Positions 52,810-62,222 of a stretch of DNA of 64,000 bases are shown here, piece after piece. The stretch covers positions 45,047-109,046 of the forward strand of contig NZ_JARRAB010000018.1 in assembly GCF_030376615.1 (NCBI RefSeq), in the 5' to 3' direction. The translations under genes were made by a program, and so were the position numbers. Origin of the DNA: Pseudomonas sp. sp1636. GTDB taxonomy: Bacteria; Pseudomonadota; Gammaproteobacteria; Pseudomonadales; Pseudomonadaceae. Position 1 is the stretch's first letter. Every line of letters starts with the position of its first letter. The notes under the pieces were generated by a model. That model was given only the letters and a program-made list of their open reading frames with translations, was not told where the DNA came from and did not search any database.

Positions 52810-54294
52810 ATGACAGTCACCTTTGATCTGAGTGAACGCCCCGACTACGACCAGGTGATCCAGGATGTCGCCGATTATGTCTTGACCTACAAGGTTGAGT
52901 CCGCCGAGGCTCTGGATACCGCGCGCAACTGCCTGATGGACAGCCTCGGTTGCGGTTTGCTGGCGCTGCGTTTTCCCGAATGCACCAAGCACCTCGGCCC
53001 GATCGTCGAGGGCACGTCGGTGCCGAACGGGGCGCGCGTACCGGGCACCAGTCTGCGCCTGGATCCGCTCAAGGCCGCCTGGGACATCGGCTGCCTGGTG
53101 CGTTGGCTGGACTACAACGACACCTGGCTGGCCGCCGAGTGGGGGCATCCGTCCGACAACCTCGGCGCCATCCTCGCGGTGGCCGATCACCTGTCGCAGC
53201 AGCGCGTGGTCCGGGGCGAAACGCAGCTGAACATGCGTGCGGTATTGGACGCGATGATCATGGCCCACGAGATCCAGGGCGTGTTTGCCCTGGACAACTC
53301 CTTCAATCGGGTCGGCCTGGATCATGTGCTGTTGGTCAAGCTGGCCTCCTGCGCAGTTACCGCCAAGCTGATGGGCGCCAGCCGCGAGCAGCTGTTGTCG
53401 GCTATTTCCCATGTCTTCGTCGACGGCCAGGCGCTGCGCACCTACCGTCACGCACCGAACGCCGGTTCGCGCAAGTCCTGGGCGGCGGGCGACGCCAGCA
53501 GCCGTGGTGTGCGCCTGGCCGACATCGCCATGCGCGGCGAGATGGGCATCCCCGGCGCGCTCAGCGCGTCGCAGTGGGGGTTCTACGACGTGCTGTTCAG
53601 CCACACCAACAAGGATCTGGCGCTGAAGCCGCTCGAGGCGCGCCAGTTCAGCTTCCCGCAGGGTTTCGGCAGTTACGTGATGGAACAGGTGCTGTTCAAA
53701 ATCAGTTTCCCGGCCGAGTTCCACGCGCAGACCGCCTGCGAAGCGGCGGTGGTTCTGCACCCGCAGGTCAAGGATCGCCTGCACGAGATCGCCAGGATCG
53801 TCATCACCACCCACGAGTCGGCGATCCGCATCATCTCCAAGGTTGGCCCCTTGGCCAATCCGGCCGACCGCGACCACTGCATCCAGTACATGACCGCCGT
53901 GCCGCTGGTGTTCGGTAACCTGGTGGCCGAGCACTACGAAGATGATTTTCATGCCGCCAATCCGATCATCGACGAGCTTCGCGAGAAAATGGAAGTCGTC
54001 GAGGACGAGCGCTATAGCCGCGAGTACCTGGAAGCCGACAAGCGTTCGATTGCCAACGCTATCCAGGTGTTCTTCAAGGATGGTTCAGCGACCTCGCAGG
54101 TCGCGGTCGAGTATCCGCTCGGACACCGTCGTCGTCGCGCCGAGGGCATCCCGCTGCTGGAGGACAAGTTCAAGGCCAGCCTGGCGACCCGCTTCACCAC
54201 TCAGCGCAGCGCGCAGATTTTCGCCCTGTGCAAGGATCAGGCAGCACTGGAGGCCACGCCGGTGCAGCGCTTCATGGATATGTGGATGATTTGA
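52810..54294 (+). CDS. prpD: 2-methylcitrate dehydratase PrpD
   Basis: A 494-residue MmgE/PrpD-family enzyme with RWLDYNDTWLAAEWGHPSDN and the conserved RTYRHAPNAGSRKSW-type segment. It dehydrates 2-methylcitrate to 2-methyl-cis-aconitate without an Fe-S cluster and coexists here with AcnD/PrpF, as in other Pseudomonas operons. AGGAGG precedes the ATG. It is the last gene of the operon and is closed by a convergent terminator. Confidence 0.95.
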   Translation: MTVTFDLSERPDYDQVIQDVADYVLTYKVESAEALDTARNCLMDSLGCGLLALRFPECTKHLGPIVEGTSVPNGARVPGTSLRLDPLKAAWDIGCLVRWLDYNDTWLAAEWGHPSDNLGAILAVADHLSQQRVVRGETQLNMRAVLDAMIMAHEIQGVFALDNSFNRVGLDHVLLVKLASCAVTAKLMGASREQLLSAISHVFVDGQALRTYRHAPNAGSRKSWAAGDASSRGVRLADIAMRGEMGIPGALSASQWGFYDVLFSHTNKDLALKPLEARQFSFPQGFGSYVMEQVLFKISFPAEFHAQTACEAAVVLHPQVKDRLHEIARIVITTHESAIRIISKVGPLANPADRDHCIQYMTAVPLVFGNLVAEHYEDDFHAANPIIDELREKMEVVEDERYSREYLEADKRSIANAIQVFFKDGSATSQVAVEYPLGHRRRRAEGIPLLEDKFKASLATRFTTQRSAQIFALCKDQAALEATPVQRFMDMWMI

Positions 54295-54329
54295 GCGGTC
54301 GGCATCCGGAACGGGTCGAGTGATGCGGG

Positions 54330-54362
54330 TGACAACCCATCGCCGGACACGATGGGTTGTCA
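54330..54362. terminator. Bidirectional hairpin between prpD and ppsR
   Basis: A 13-bp perfect stem TGACAACCCATCG / CGATGGGTTGTCA with a 7-nt loop between two convergent genes. There is no long T tract, so it is a factor-independent terminator of moderate strength or an mRNA end stabiliser. Confidence 0.7.
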
Positions 54363-54368
54363 TGCGTC

Positions 54369-55196
54369 CTACTGCAGGCGGCGCTCGACGCCTTTTTCCA
54401 CCAGGATCTTGGCGGAGATTTCTTCCACGGAAAAATGCGTGGAGTTGATGAAGTTGATGTTCTCGCGACGGAACAGGTTTTCCACCTCGCGTACCTCGAA
54501 TTCGCACTGGGCGTAGCTGGCGTAGCGGCTGTTGGGCTTGCGTTCATGGCGAATGGCGGTAAGGCGATCCGGGTCGATGGTCAGGCCGAACAGCTTGTCC
54601 TTGTACTGCTTCAGCGCAGCCGGGAGTTGCAAGCGCTCCATGTCGTCTTCGGTCAGCGGGTAGTTGGCGGCGCGGATGCCGTATTGCATGGCCATATACA
54701 GGCAGGTGGGGGTTTTGCCGCAGCGCGAGACGCCGACCAGGATCAGGTCGGCCGTGTCGTAGTAATGGGTGCGGGCGCCGTCGTCGTTGTCCAGGGCGAA
54801 GTTGACCGCCTCGATCCGCTCCATGTAGTTGGAGTTGTGCCCGATGGAGTGGGATTTGCCCACCGAGTAGGACGAATGCGAGCTCAGCTCTTGTTCCAAG
54901 GGGGCGAGGAAGGTTGAGAAAATATCGATCATGAAACCGTCGGATTGGGCCAGGATGTCGCGGATTTCCTGGTTGACGATGGTGTCGAAGATGATCGGTC
55001 GGACGCCGTCTTTCTCGGCAGCGGCATTGATTTGTTGTACCATTGCGCGCGCTTTTTCCACGCTATCGATGTACGGTCGCGTGAGTTTGGTGAATGCGGT
55101 GGTTTCGAACTGTGCCAACAGGCTCTGGCCCAAAGCTTCGGCCGTGATGCCGGTGCCGTCGGAGATGAAGAAAGCGGTTCGTTTCATTTGCGCCAT
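54369..55196 (-). CDS. ppsR: PEP synthetase regulatory protein (bifunctional kinase/phosphorylase)
   Basis: A 275-residue DUF299 protein with the N-terminal MKRTAFFISDGTGITAE and the P-loop segment VGVSRCGKTPTCLYMA. It uses ADP to phosphorylate PEP synthase on its regulatory threonine and reverses this with phosphate. It is divergent from ppsA across 170 bp. AAGG is near the ATG at 55196; an internal ATG at 55187 is an alternative start. This pairing is conserved across the genus. Confidence 0.93.
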   Translation of the reverse strand: MAQMKRTAFFISDGTGITAEALGQSLLAQFETTAFTKLTRPYIDSVEKARAMVQQINAAAEKDGVRPIIFDTIVNQEIRDILAQSDGFMIDIFSTFLAPLEQELSSHSSYSVGKSHSIGHNSNYMERIEAVNFALDNDDGARTHYYDTADLILVGVSRCGKTPTCLYMAMQYGIRAANYPLTEDDMERLQLPAALKQYKDKLFGLTIDPDRLTAIRHERKPNSRYASYAQCEFEVREVENLFRRENINFINSTHFSVEEISAKILVEKGVERRLQ

Positions 55197-55366
55197 GGGC
55201 CTTAAGCTGAGGACGATTCTTGGCTATCATAGGCCCGCTTCTGCAGGCCCGAACTGGTCGGCATTGTTACTTATTTTCCAGGGCCAGGCCACAATCGTGC
55301 GGACATGCTCCGCCGAGCTTCCCCCAGCCCCTTGAGCTTTTCCAACACCTTAGTGGAGAGATCACC

Positions 55367-57739
55367 TTGGTAGAGTACGTAGTTTCCCTCGATAAGCTCG
55401 GCAATCACGATGTTGAGCACGTAGGGGGCAAGAACGCCTCCCTGGGCGAGATGATCAGCAACCTTGCCGGTGCCGGTGTCTCGGTGCCCGGTGGTTTCGC
55501 CACTACCGCTCAGGCCTACCGCGACTTTCTCGAGCAGAGCGGCCTGAATGCGCAGATCCATGCGGCGCTGGATGCCCTCGACGTCGACGATGTCAATGCC
55601 CTGGCCAAGACCGGTGCGCAGATCCGCCAGTGGGTGATGGACGCGCCTTTCCCGCCCGAACTCGATGCGCAGATTCGCACCGCCTTCGCCGCCATGGCCG
55701 ACGGCAACGAGCATATGGCCGTCGCCGTGCGTTCCTCGGCCACCGCCGAAGACCTGCCGGACGCCTCCTTCGCCGGCCAGCAGGAAACCTTCCTGAACAT
55801 CCGCGGCGTCGACAACGTGATCCGCGCGGCCAAGGAGGTGTTCGCCTCGTTGTTCAACGACCGCGCCATCTCCTACCGCGTACACCAAGGCTTCGACCAC
55901 AAACTGGTGGCCCTGTCTGCCGGCGTGCAGCGCATGGTGCGTTCGGAAACCGGCACCGCCGGGGTGATGTTCACCCTGGATACCGAGTCGGGCTTTCGCG
56001 ATGTGGTGTTCATCACCGGTGCCTATGGCCTCGGCGAAACCGTGGTGCAGGGAGCGGTCAACCCCGACGAGTTCTACGTGCACAAGCAGACCCTCGAGGC
56101 CGGGCGCCCGGCGATCCTGCGGCGTAATCTGGGCAGCAAGGCGATCAAGATGATCTACGGCGACGAAGCCAAGGCCGGCAAGTCGGTCAAGGTGGTCGAT
56201 GTCGAGCGGGCCGAGCGCGCACGCTTCTGTCTGACCGATGCCGAGGTCAGCGAACTGGCCAAGCAGGCCATGATCATCGAGAAGCACTACGGCCGGCCGA
56301 TGGACATCGAGTGGGCCAAAGACGGCGATGACGGCAAGCTGTATATCGTCCAGGCCCGTCCCGAGACGGTGAAAAGCCGCTCCAATATCAATGTGATGGA
56401 ACGTTACCTGCTCAAGGAAACCGGCACCGTGCTGGTCGAGGGGCGCGCCATCGGCCAGAAAATCGGCGCCGGCAAGGTGCGGGTGATCAACGACATCGCC
56501 GAGATGGACAAGGTGCAGGCCGGCGACGTACTGGTTTCCGACATGACCGATCCGGACTGGGAGCCGGTCATGAAGCGCGCCAGCGCCATCGTCACCAACC
56601 GTGGCGGACGCACTTGCCACGCGGCGATTATCGCTCGCGAGCTGGGGATCCCGGCGGTGGTCGGTTGCGGCAATGCCACCCACGTACTGAAAGACGGCCA
56701 GGGCGTCACCGTGTCCTGCGCCGAGGGCGACACCGGTTTCATCTTCGAGGGCGAGCTGGGCTTCGACATCCGCAAGAACTCGGTCGACGCCATGCCCGAT
56801 CTGCCGTTCAAGATCATGATGAACGTCGGCAACCCGGATCGCGCCTTCGACTTCGCCCAGCTGCCGAATGCCGGGGTGGGCCTGGCTCGCCTGGAATTCA
56901 TCATCAACCGGATGATCGGCGTGCACCCCAAGGCGCTGCTGAATTTCGCCGGCTTGCCGCCGGAAATTAAGGACAGCGTCGAGAAACGCATCGCCGGTTA
57001 TGCCGACCCTGTCAATTTCTACGTCGAGAAGCTGGTCGAGGGCATCAGCACCCTGGCCGCGGCGTTCTGGCCGAAGAAGGTCATCGTGCGTCTGTCCGAC
57101 TTCAAGTCCAACGAATACGCCAACCTGATCGGCGGCAAGCTCTACGAGCCGGAAGAAGAGAACCCGATGCTCGGCTTCCGTGGCGCCTCGCGCTACATCA
57201 GCGAGTCCTTCCGCGATTGCTTCGAGCTGGAATGCCGGGCGATGAAGAAGGTGCGCAACGAGATGGGCCTGACCAACGTCGAGATCATGGTGCCTTTCGT
57301 GCGCACCCTCGGCGAAGCCAGTCAGGTGGTCGATCTGCTGGCCAGCAATGGCCTCAAGCGCGGCGAGAACGGGCTGCGCATCATCATGATGTGCGAACTG
57401 CCGTCCAACGCGATTCTGGCCGAGGAGTTCCTCGAGTTCTTCGACGGTTTCTCGATCGGTTCCAACGACCTGACCCAGCTGACCCTGGGCCTGGATCGCG
57501 ATTCCGGTATCGTTGCGCACCTGTTCGATGAGCGTAATCCGGCGGTCAAGAAGCTGTTGTCCAATGCCATTCAGGCCTGCAACAAGGCCGGCAAGTACAT
57601 CGGCATCTGTGGCCAGGGTCCGTCCGATCACCCGGACTTGGCCCGCTGGCTGATGGAGCAAGGCATCGAAAGCGTGTCGCTGAACCCCGATTCGGTATTG
57701 GACACCTGGTTCTTCCTGGCGGAAGCTCAGCCAGCCTGA
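55367..57739 (+). CDS. ppsA: Phosphoenolpyruvate synthase
   Basis: A 790-residue enzyme. The N-terminal ATP-grasp-like domain has NASLGEM and VAVRSSATAEDLPDASFAGQ. The central phosphohistidine domain has NRGGRTCHAAIIARE, and the C-terminal PEP/pyruvate barrel has ECRAMKKVRNEMG and GSNDLTQLTLGLDRDSG. It converts pyruvate and ATP to PEP, AMP and phosphate for gluconeogenesis. The TTG at 55367 is chosen as start because GGAGAG lies upstream and the VEYVVSLDKLG N-terminus is the normal one. Its regulator is encoded divergently. Confidence 0.95.
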   Translation: MVEYVVSLDKLGNHDVEHVGGKNASLGEMISNLAGAGVSVPGGFATTAQAYRDFLEQSGLNAQIHAALDALDVDDVNALAKTGAQIRQWVMDAPFPPELDAQIRTAFAAMADGNEHMAVAVRSSATAEDLPDASFAGQQETFLNIRGVDNVIRAAKEVFASLFNDRAISYRVHQGFDHKLVALSAGVQRMVRSETGTAGVMFTLDTESGFRDVVFITGAYGLGETVVQGAVNPDEFYVHKQTLEAGRPAILRRNLGSKAIKMIYGDEAKAGKSVKVVDVERAERARFCLTDAEVSELAKQAMIIEKHYGRPMDIEWAKDGDDGKLYIVQARPETVKSRSNINVMERYLLKETGTVLVEGRAIGQKIGAGKVRVINDIAEMDKVQAGDVLVSDMTDPDWEPVMKRASAIVTNRGGRTCHAAIIARELGIPAVVGCGNATHVLKDGQGVTVSCAEGDTGFIFEGELGFDIRKNSVDAMPDLPFKIMMNVGNPDRAFDFAQLPNAGVGLARLEFIINRMIGVHPKALLNFAGLPPEIKDSVEKRIAGYADPVNFYVEKLVEGISTLAAAFWPKKVIVRLSDFKSNEYANLIGGKLYEPEEENPMLGFRGASRYISESFRDCFELECRAMKKVRNEMGLTNVEIMVPFVRTLGEASQVVDLLASNGLKRGENGLRIIMMCELPSNAILAEEFLEFFDGFSIGSNDLTQLTLGLDRDSGIVAHLFDERNPAVKKLLSNAIQACNKAGKYIGICGQGPSDHPDLARWLMEQGIESVSLNPDSVLDTWFFLAEAQPA

Positions 57740-57761
57740 TTTAGGGTTGACCTTTTGATGC

Positions 57762-57788
57762 AAGGGCAGGTTGATCCTGCCCTTTTTT
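57762..57788 (+). terminator. Intrinsic terminator of ppsA
   Basis: A 9-bp stem AAGGGCAGG / CCTGCCCTT with loop TTGAT and a following T run, 22 bp after the ppsA stop. Confidence 0.9.
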
Positions 57789-57990
57789 GTGTTTAGCACA
57801 TCCATGTGCTTCACCCCTTCGGGGCTTGCGCGCAAAAATGCTCCCGGCATTTTTGTGTTCAGCACATCCATGTGCCTCACCCCCTCCGGGGCTTGCGCGC
57901 AAAAATGCTCCTGGCGTTTTTGTGGCCTGCCATCCCTGGCGACCACCCTTCGGGCCGTCGCTTGCGATGTGAAAAATTGCTCCCGGCAAT
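57784..57990. repeat. Tandem repeats of about 66 bp with terminator-like hairpins
   Basis: Two close copies start at 57784 and 57850 (periods 66 and 67). Each contains AGCACATCCATGTGC and a hairpin AAAAATGCTCCCGGCATTTTT-like segment. A degenerate third copy starts near 57917 and two further GTGAAAAATTG... fragments follow to about 58050. The array fills most of the 335-bp gap between ppsA and the esterase gene and has no coding potential that looks real. Confidence 0.75.
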
Positions 57991-58074
57991 TTTTTATGGC
58001 TGTCATCCGTAGCCGTCACCGTAGAGCGGCGTGAAAAATTGTCCCCAGCAACTCTTTGTACCAGAGCGCAAAAG

Positions 58075-59085
58075 ATGCAAAGCAGCAGTGAGCTTTTCCC
58101 CGTCGCCTTGATCGGCGCGGAGTTTCGTGGCGATCTGAGCGAGGATGTCTATCGCCTCAAACCCGGCAACAGCCCGGATTATACGGTCGAGCTGGCGCTG
58201 ACCCGGCTAGGCATGGCGGATCATCACGGGGCGCGGGGCGTGCCGCTGATCTTGTTGCCCGGCAGTTTCTCCAATCGGCGTTTTTGGTATTCGCCCAAGG
58301 GCATCGGTCTTGGCCCTTACCTGGCGCGTGCCGGCTTCGACGTGTGGATCGCCGAAATGCGCGGGCATGGGTTGTCGCCGCGCAACAAGGCGTACCGGCA
58401 CAATCGCGTCAGTGACTACGTGCGCTACGACTTGCCGGCGATTGCCGACTTCGTCTTCGAGCAGAACCGGCAACCGGCTCACTGGCTGGGGCATTCGCTG
58501 GGTGGGATCACCCTGGCCGGTGCGCTTGGTGGGCATTATCTTGATCAGAACCGGGTGGCGTCGGCGGCGTTGTTCGGCAGCCAGATCAGTCGCACCTACT
58601 GGCCGCTGAAAGTGCCGCCGGTGGAGTGGGGCGGGCGCTTGTTGCTCAAGCGCTTTTCCGTATTGTCCGGCAGCCGGCTCAAGCGCGGGCCGGAGGACGA
58701 GCCGATTGGCCTGGCCCTGGAGGGCCTGCGTTGGCATGGCCTGTTTGGCCGCTTTGGCGATGCCGAGCGCGATTGGTGGGCCGGTTTGGCCGAGGTGCGG
58801 GTACCGCTGTTGGCGGTGGCCGCAGCGGGTGACCGGCAGGATCCGCCATGGGCGTGCCGCAAGTTGCTCGAGCAGTTTGGCTCGCCCGTCAGCGAATTTC
58901 TCTGTCTGAGCAAGGCAAACGGCTTCGCCAGCGATTTCGACCATGTGCAGATGCTGGTCAGCAACGAGGCGCAACGCGAGGTGTGGCCGCTGGTAGCGCG
59001 CTGGCTGGGCAAGGCCCAGGATATCGCCAGTGCAGTCGAAAGAACCGTGCTTGAGCGGGGGGAGGGCGTTCCGCCAGGGCATTGA
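58075..59085 (+). CDS. Alpha/beta-hydrolase, EstX-type
   Basis: A 336-residue serine hydrolase with the oxyanion segment LLPGSFSNRRFWYS and the nucleophile elbow LGHSLGG. A candidate acid is in AAAGDRQDPPW and a candidate catalytic His is in DFDHVQM. It corresponds by position to the esterase gene between ppsA and rraA in P. aeruginosa. The substrate is unknown. The ATG at 58075 is taken as start; an earlier in-frame ATG at 58039 lies in the repeat array and is less likely. Confidence 0.85.
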   Translation: MQSSSELFPVALIGAEFRGDLSEDVYRLKPGNSPDYTVELALTRLGMADHHGARGVPLILLPGSFSNRRFWYSPKGIGLGPYLARAGFDVWIAEMRGHGLSPRNKAYRHNRVSDYVRYDLPAIADFVFEQNRQPAHWLGHSLGGITLAGALGGHYLDQNRVASAALFGSQISRTYWPLKVPPVEWGGRLLLKRFSVLSGSRLKRGPEDEPIGLALEGLRWHGLFGRFGDAERDWWAGLAEVRVPLLAVAAAGDRQDPPWACRKLLEQFGSPVSEFLCLSKANGFASDFDHVQMLVSNEAQREVWPLVARWLGKAQDIASAVERTVLERGEGVPPGH

Positions 59086-59482
59086 TCCCGCTAATATGTG
59101 CGATAGACGTGTGCTCGGTCATTTTCTGCACTTGGCGGCCGTGCGATGTTCGTTGTTCTGGAGCGATCATTAAAGTGGCGTGAGGGGCTCGTCAGGCTTT
59201 TCAGGTGCAGGGCCGCAACCTGCTGCTATGGTGGTCGAGGGGTGTGCGCTGGTTCTGGAGAACCGTTGCCTGCAGCCGGGAGCGCCTTGCACAACGTCAC
59301 CGGCATAGGCCAGCTGTTGCGTTGCGCGGGTCGCGGCTTTGAGTTCGAACTGTCCAGTGGGCGGGCGCTGAGTCTCCCTTGCGTGGGCCTTATGCCGCTT
59401 TCGGTGACCTGCAGCGCTGATCGTGCCGGCATCGAGCGGCGAAAACTGATTTTTCAATGTCTAGTTAACCAGGAGCTTTCCC
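59086..59482. other. Gene-free 397-bp stretch before rraA
   Basis: A plus-strand open frame of 118 codons crosses this stretch, but its composition and lack of a ribosome site give no support for a gene. No clear terminator for the esterase gene or repeat was recognised. It probably carries the rraA promoter. Confidence 0.4.
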
Positions 59483-59971
59483 ATGCATTACATCACGCCT
59501 GATTTGTGTGACGCCTACCCGGAACTGGTTCAGGTCGTCGAGCCGATGTTCAGCAATTTTGGCGGACGCGATTCCTTTGGCGGCGAAATCGTCACCATCA
59601 AGTGCTTCGAAGACAATTCGCTGGTCAAGGAGCTGGTCGAACAACCCGGTAAGGGCAAGGTGATGGTGGTCGACGGCGGTGCCTCCATGCGCCGCGCCCT
59701 GCTCGGCGACATGCTCGCGGAAAAAGCGGCGAAGAATGGTTGGGAAGGCCTGGTGATCTATGGCTGCGTACGCGATGTCGACGTTCTGGCACAGACCAAC
59801 CTCGGAGTACAGGCGTTGGCCAGTCATCCGATGAAAACCGACAAGCGCGGTATCGGCGACCGCAATGTAGCCGTGACCTTCGGCGGTGTGACCTTCCGTC
59901 CCGGCGAGTATCTGTATGCCGACAACAACGGCATCATCATCGCGCCTACTGCGCTGAAGATGCCGGAGTAA
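59483..59971 (+). CDS. rraA: Regulator of RNase E activity A
   Basis: A 162-residue trimeric protein of the RraA/DUF demethylmenaquinone methyltransferase-like fold, with NFGGRDSFGGEIVTIKC and the GxxR-type segment GDMLAEKAAKNGWEG. It binds and inhibits RNase E. AGGAGC precedes the ATG. It is followed 26 bp later by the CorA-like gene in the gene order conserved in Pseudomonas. Confidence 0.93.
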   Translation: MHYITPDLCDAYPELVQVVEPMFSNFGGRDSFGGEIVTIKCFEDNSLVKELVEQPGKGKVMVVDGGASMRRALLGDMLAEKAAKNGWEGLVIYGCVRDVDVLAQTNLGVQALASHPMKTDKRGIGDRNVAVTFGGVTFRPGEYLYADNNGIIIAPTALKMPE

Positions 59972-59997
59972 ACAGTGCCAGGAACCCGGGGATAGCA

Positions 59998-60993
59998 ATG
60001 CGCGAGGACGACAGTACGCAGTGGGGGCTGGTGCATGCGTTTGTCCTGGATGGCGCCGGCGGTGCGCGCTCGATCGCCCAGGGGCAGCTGAGCGGCCTAG
60101 AACTGCTCGAGCAGGAAAGTCTGTGGTTGCACTGGGATCGCAGTCATCCGCAGACCCAGCACTGGCTGCGCCACGAAAGCGGCCTGAGCGAGTTCGCCTG
60201 CAATTTGCTGCTGGAGGAGAACACCCGGCCGCGTCTGCTGACGCAGCCCGATGACGCGTTGCTGCTGTTTCTCCGCGGGATCAATCTCAATCCGGGTGCG
60301 GAGCCGGAGGACATGGTGTCGGTGCGTATCTTCGCGGATGCCCGGCGGATCATTTCCCTGCGCCTGCGCTCGCTGCGTGCGACCGAGGATCTGATCGCCG
60401 ACCTCGCCGCTGGACGGGGGCCGAAAACTTCGTCAGAACTGATCCTGACCCTGGCGGGTTACTTGACCGACAAGGTCGACGCGTTGGTTGCCGACTTATC
60501 CGAGCGGGTCGACGAGCAGGAAGAGCGGGTTGATGCCGATGAGCACGCGGTGCCGGATCATGCCCAGTTGCTGCAAGTGCGACGGCGCGCTGCCAGCCTG
60601 CGCCGTTTTCTCGCGCCGCAGAGTGAGATCTACGCGCAGCTGGCGCGCAAGCAGCAGTTCGGGTTCCTCGCCGATGAGCCGGGCTACTGGAACGAGCTGC
60701 ACAATCGTCTGACCCGCTACCTGGAAGAATTGGAACTCAGTCGCGAACGGGTCAGCCTGCTGCTGGAAGCGGAAAATCGCCGCATGGATCAGCGCATGAA
60801 CCGCATCATGTACCGCTTCGCCATCATTACCGGGGTTTTCTTGCCGATGAGTTTCCTCACCGGTCTGCTGGGCATCAATGTCGGCGGCATTCCTGGCGCG
60901 GAGAACCCCTACGGCTTCCTCATCGCCTGCTTGATCATGCTGGTGGTCGCTCTTGGCCAGTGGTGGTTGCTACGCCGCTTACGCTGGGCCTGA
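59998..60993 (+). CDS. cmaX: CorA/ZntB-family divalent cation transporter (CmaX)
   Basis: A 331-residue protein with a long cytoplasmic alpha-helical N-domain. Two C-terminal TM helices flank the pore motif GINVGGIPGAENP, in which Gly-Ile-Asn replaces the CorA Gly-Met-Asn. This variant is typical of ZntB-like transporters. GGGGATAG lies upstream of the ATG. It is part of the cmaX-crfX-cmpX-sigX set that is under SigX influence in P. aeruginosa. Confidence 0.88.
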   Translation: MREDDSTQWGLVHAFVLDGAGGARSIAQGQLSGLELLEQESLWLHWDRSHPQTQHWLRHESGLSEFACNLLLEENTRPRLLTQPDDALLLFLRGINLNPGAEPEDMVSVRIFADARRIISLRLRSLRATEDLIADLAAGRGPKTSSELILTLAGYLTDKVDALVADLSERVDEQEERVDADEHAVPDHAQLLQVRRRAASLRRFLAPQSEIYAQLARKQQFGFLADEPGYWNELHNRLTRYLEELELSRERVSLLLEAENRRMDQRMNRIMYRFAIITGVFLPMSFLTGLLGINVGGIPGAENPYGFLIACLIMLVVALGQWWLLRRLRWA

Positions 60994-61047
60994 TGTGACT
61001 TGCCCCGAGTTGGTCTCGTCTAGCCGAGACGTCCAGTGAGGTGCGTC

Positions 61048-61305
61048 ATGCACGATCCCTTTGAAGAATCCCTGCGCGACATGCTCAAGTCCGGCGCGTC
61101 CGACCATGACGACGATGCCTGTCTGCACCGCGTATTGAAGACCGCCAACCGCCAAGTCGGCGCCGGCGATCTGTTCGCGCTCATGGGCCATTGGCTGGGA
61201 GCGTTGATGATCGCCCTGAATAGCGGCTCGGCTCATGTCGCGCCGGTCACCCGTCGCGACTCTAACGCGTCTACTAATTCCGCTTCTACTAATAAGGCTG
61301 ACTGA
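61048..61305 (+). CDS. crfX: Small protein CrfX
   Basis: An 85-residue soluble protein beginning MHDPFEESLRDMLKSGASDHDD, with a Ser/Thr/Asn-rich tail. It matches CrfX by position and opening sequence between cmaX and cmpX. GAGGTG lies 5 nt before the ATG. The function is not known; it is named for its place in the oprF-sigX region. Confidence 0.85.
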   Translation: MHDPFEESLRDMLKSGASDHDDDACLHRVLKTANRQVGAGDLFALMGHWLGALMIALNSGSAHVAPVTRRDSNASTNSASTNKAD

Positions 61306-61306
61306 A

Positions 61307-62131
61307 ATGGAACTCGATCCCTGGACTCAAAGCCTGATAGCCGCGATGACTGCGCTCTGGACCAAGGTCGCCGTTTTTATCCCGAACCTGTTCGTGGCCT
61401 TGATCCTGGTGCTGCTCGGCTTTGTCGTGGCCAAGCTGCTCGACACCTTGCTGTCGAAGCTGCTCGGCAAGATCGGTCTGGATCGTCTGATGGCGGGAAC
61501 CGGGCTGACCAAACTGTTGAGCCGCGCCGGCATCCAGGTGCCGGTTTCGACCTTGATCGGCAAGATCATCTACTGGTTCGTGCTGCTGATTTTTCTCGTC
61601 TCGGCGGCGGAATCGCTGGGTCTGGAGCGGGTCTCGGCCACGCTCGATGTGCTGGCGTCCTATCTGCCCAAAGTATTTGGTGCCGCACTGGTGCTGGTCG
61701 CCGGGGTACTGCTGGCGCAATTGGTCAGCGGCGTGGTGCGCGGTGCCGCCGAGGGCGTAGGCCTGGATTATGCCCATGGCCTGGCCCGTATCGCCCAGGG
61801 GTTGGTGATCATCATCAGTATCTCGGTGGCTATCGGCCAGCTGGAGGTCAAGACCGACCTGCTGAACAACGTCATCGCCATCGTGTTGATTTCGGTGGGA
61901 CTGGCTGCCGCACTGGCGCTGGGCTTGGGTAGCCGGGACATCGCCGGGCAGATTCTGGCCGGAATCTATGTGCGCGAGTTGTACCAGGTTGGGCAACAAG
62001 TGCAGATCGGCGAGGTCGAAGGACAGATCGAGGAAATAGGCACGGTCAAGACCATCCTGCTAACCGATGCCGGCGAATTGGTCTCGGTGGCAAATCGCAC
62101 CCTGCTCGAACAACGGGTGAGCAGTCGCTGA
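61307..62131 (+). CDS. cmpX: Mechanosensitive-channel-like membrane protein CmpX
   Basis: A 274-residue integral membrane protein with about four helices at the N-terminal half (VFIPNLFVALILVLLGFVVA and others). A conserved small-conductance channel (MscS-related TM_helix) domain follows, ending in the segment VGQQVQIGEVEGQIEEIGTV. It lies 1 bp after crfX and 91 bp before the sigX start codon. In P. aeruginosa CmpX affects membrane stress and SigX activity. Confidence 0.9.
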   Translation: MELDPWTQSLIAAMTALWTKVAVFIPNLFVALILVLLGFVVAKLLDTLLSKLLGKIGLDRLMAGTGLTKLLSRAGIQVPVSTLIGKIIYWFVLLIFLVSAAESLGLERVSATLDVLASYLPKVFGAALVLVAGVLLAQLVSGVVRGAAEGVGLDYAHGLARIAQGLVIIISISVAIGQLEVKTDLLNNVIAIVLISVGLAAALALGLGSRDIAGQILAGIYVRELYQVGQQVQIGEVEGQIEEIGTVKTILLTDAGELVSVANRTLLEQRVSSR

Positions 62132-62222
62132 CGCGCCAATCCTGCTAATGTATGCCGCCAACCCAACGGCCTGATGAGTCAGGCCTTGGCAGCCCCCGTC
62201 CCGACTGTCGGTCTGACTCGTT

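Noticed and set aside
57784..57990. Possible CRISPR array
   Set aside because: Copies are adjacent without spacers, with only two clear units and no cas genes.
55271..58006. Long antisense open frame of 911 codons over ppsA
   Set aside because: It is the complement of a high-GC coding gene with strong codon bias; ppsA is fully supported by motifs on the other strand.
59146..59502. 118-codon plus-strand frame before rraA
   Set aside because: No ribosome site, odd composition and it runs into the rraA start in another frame.
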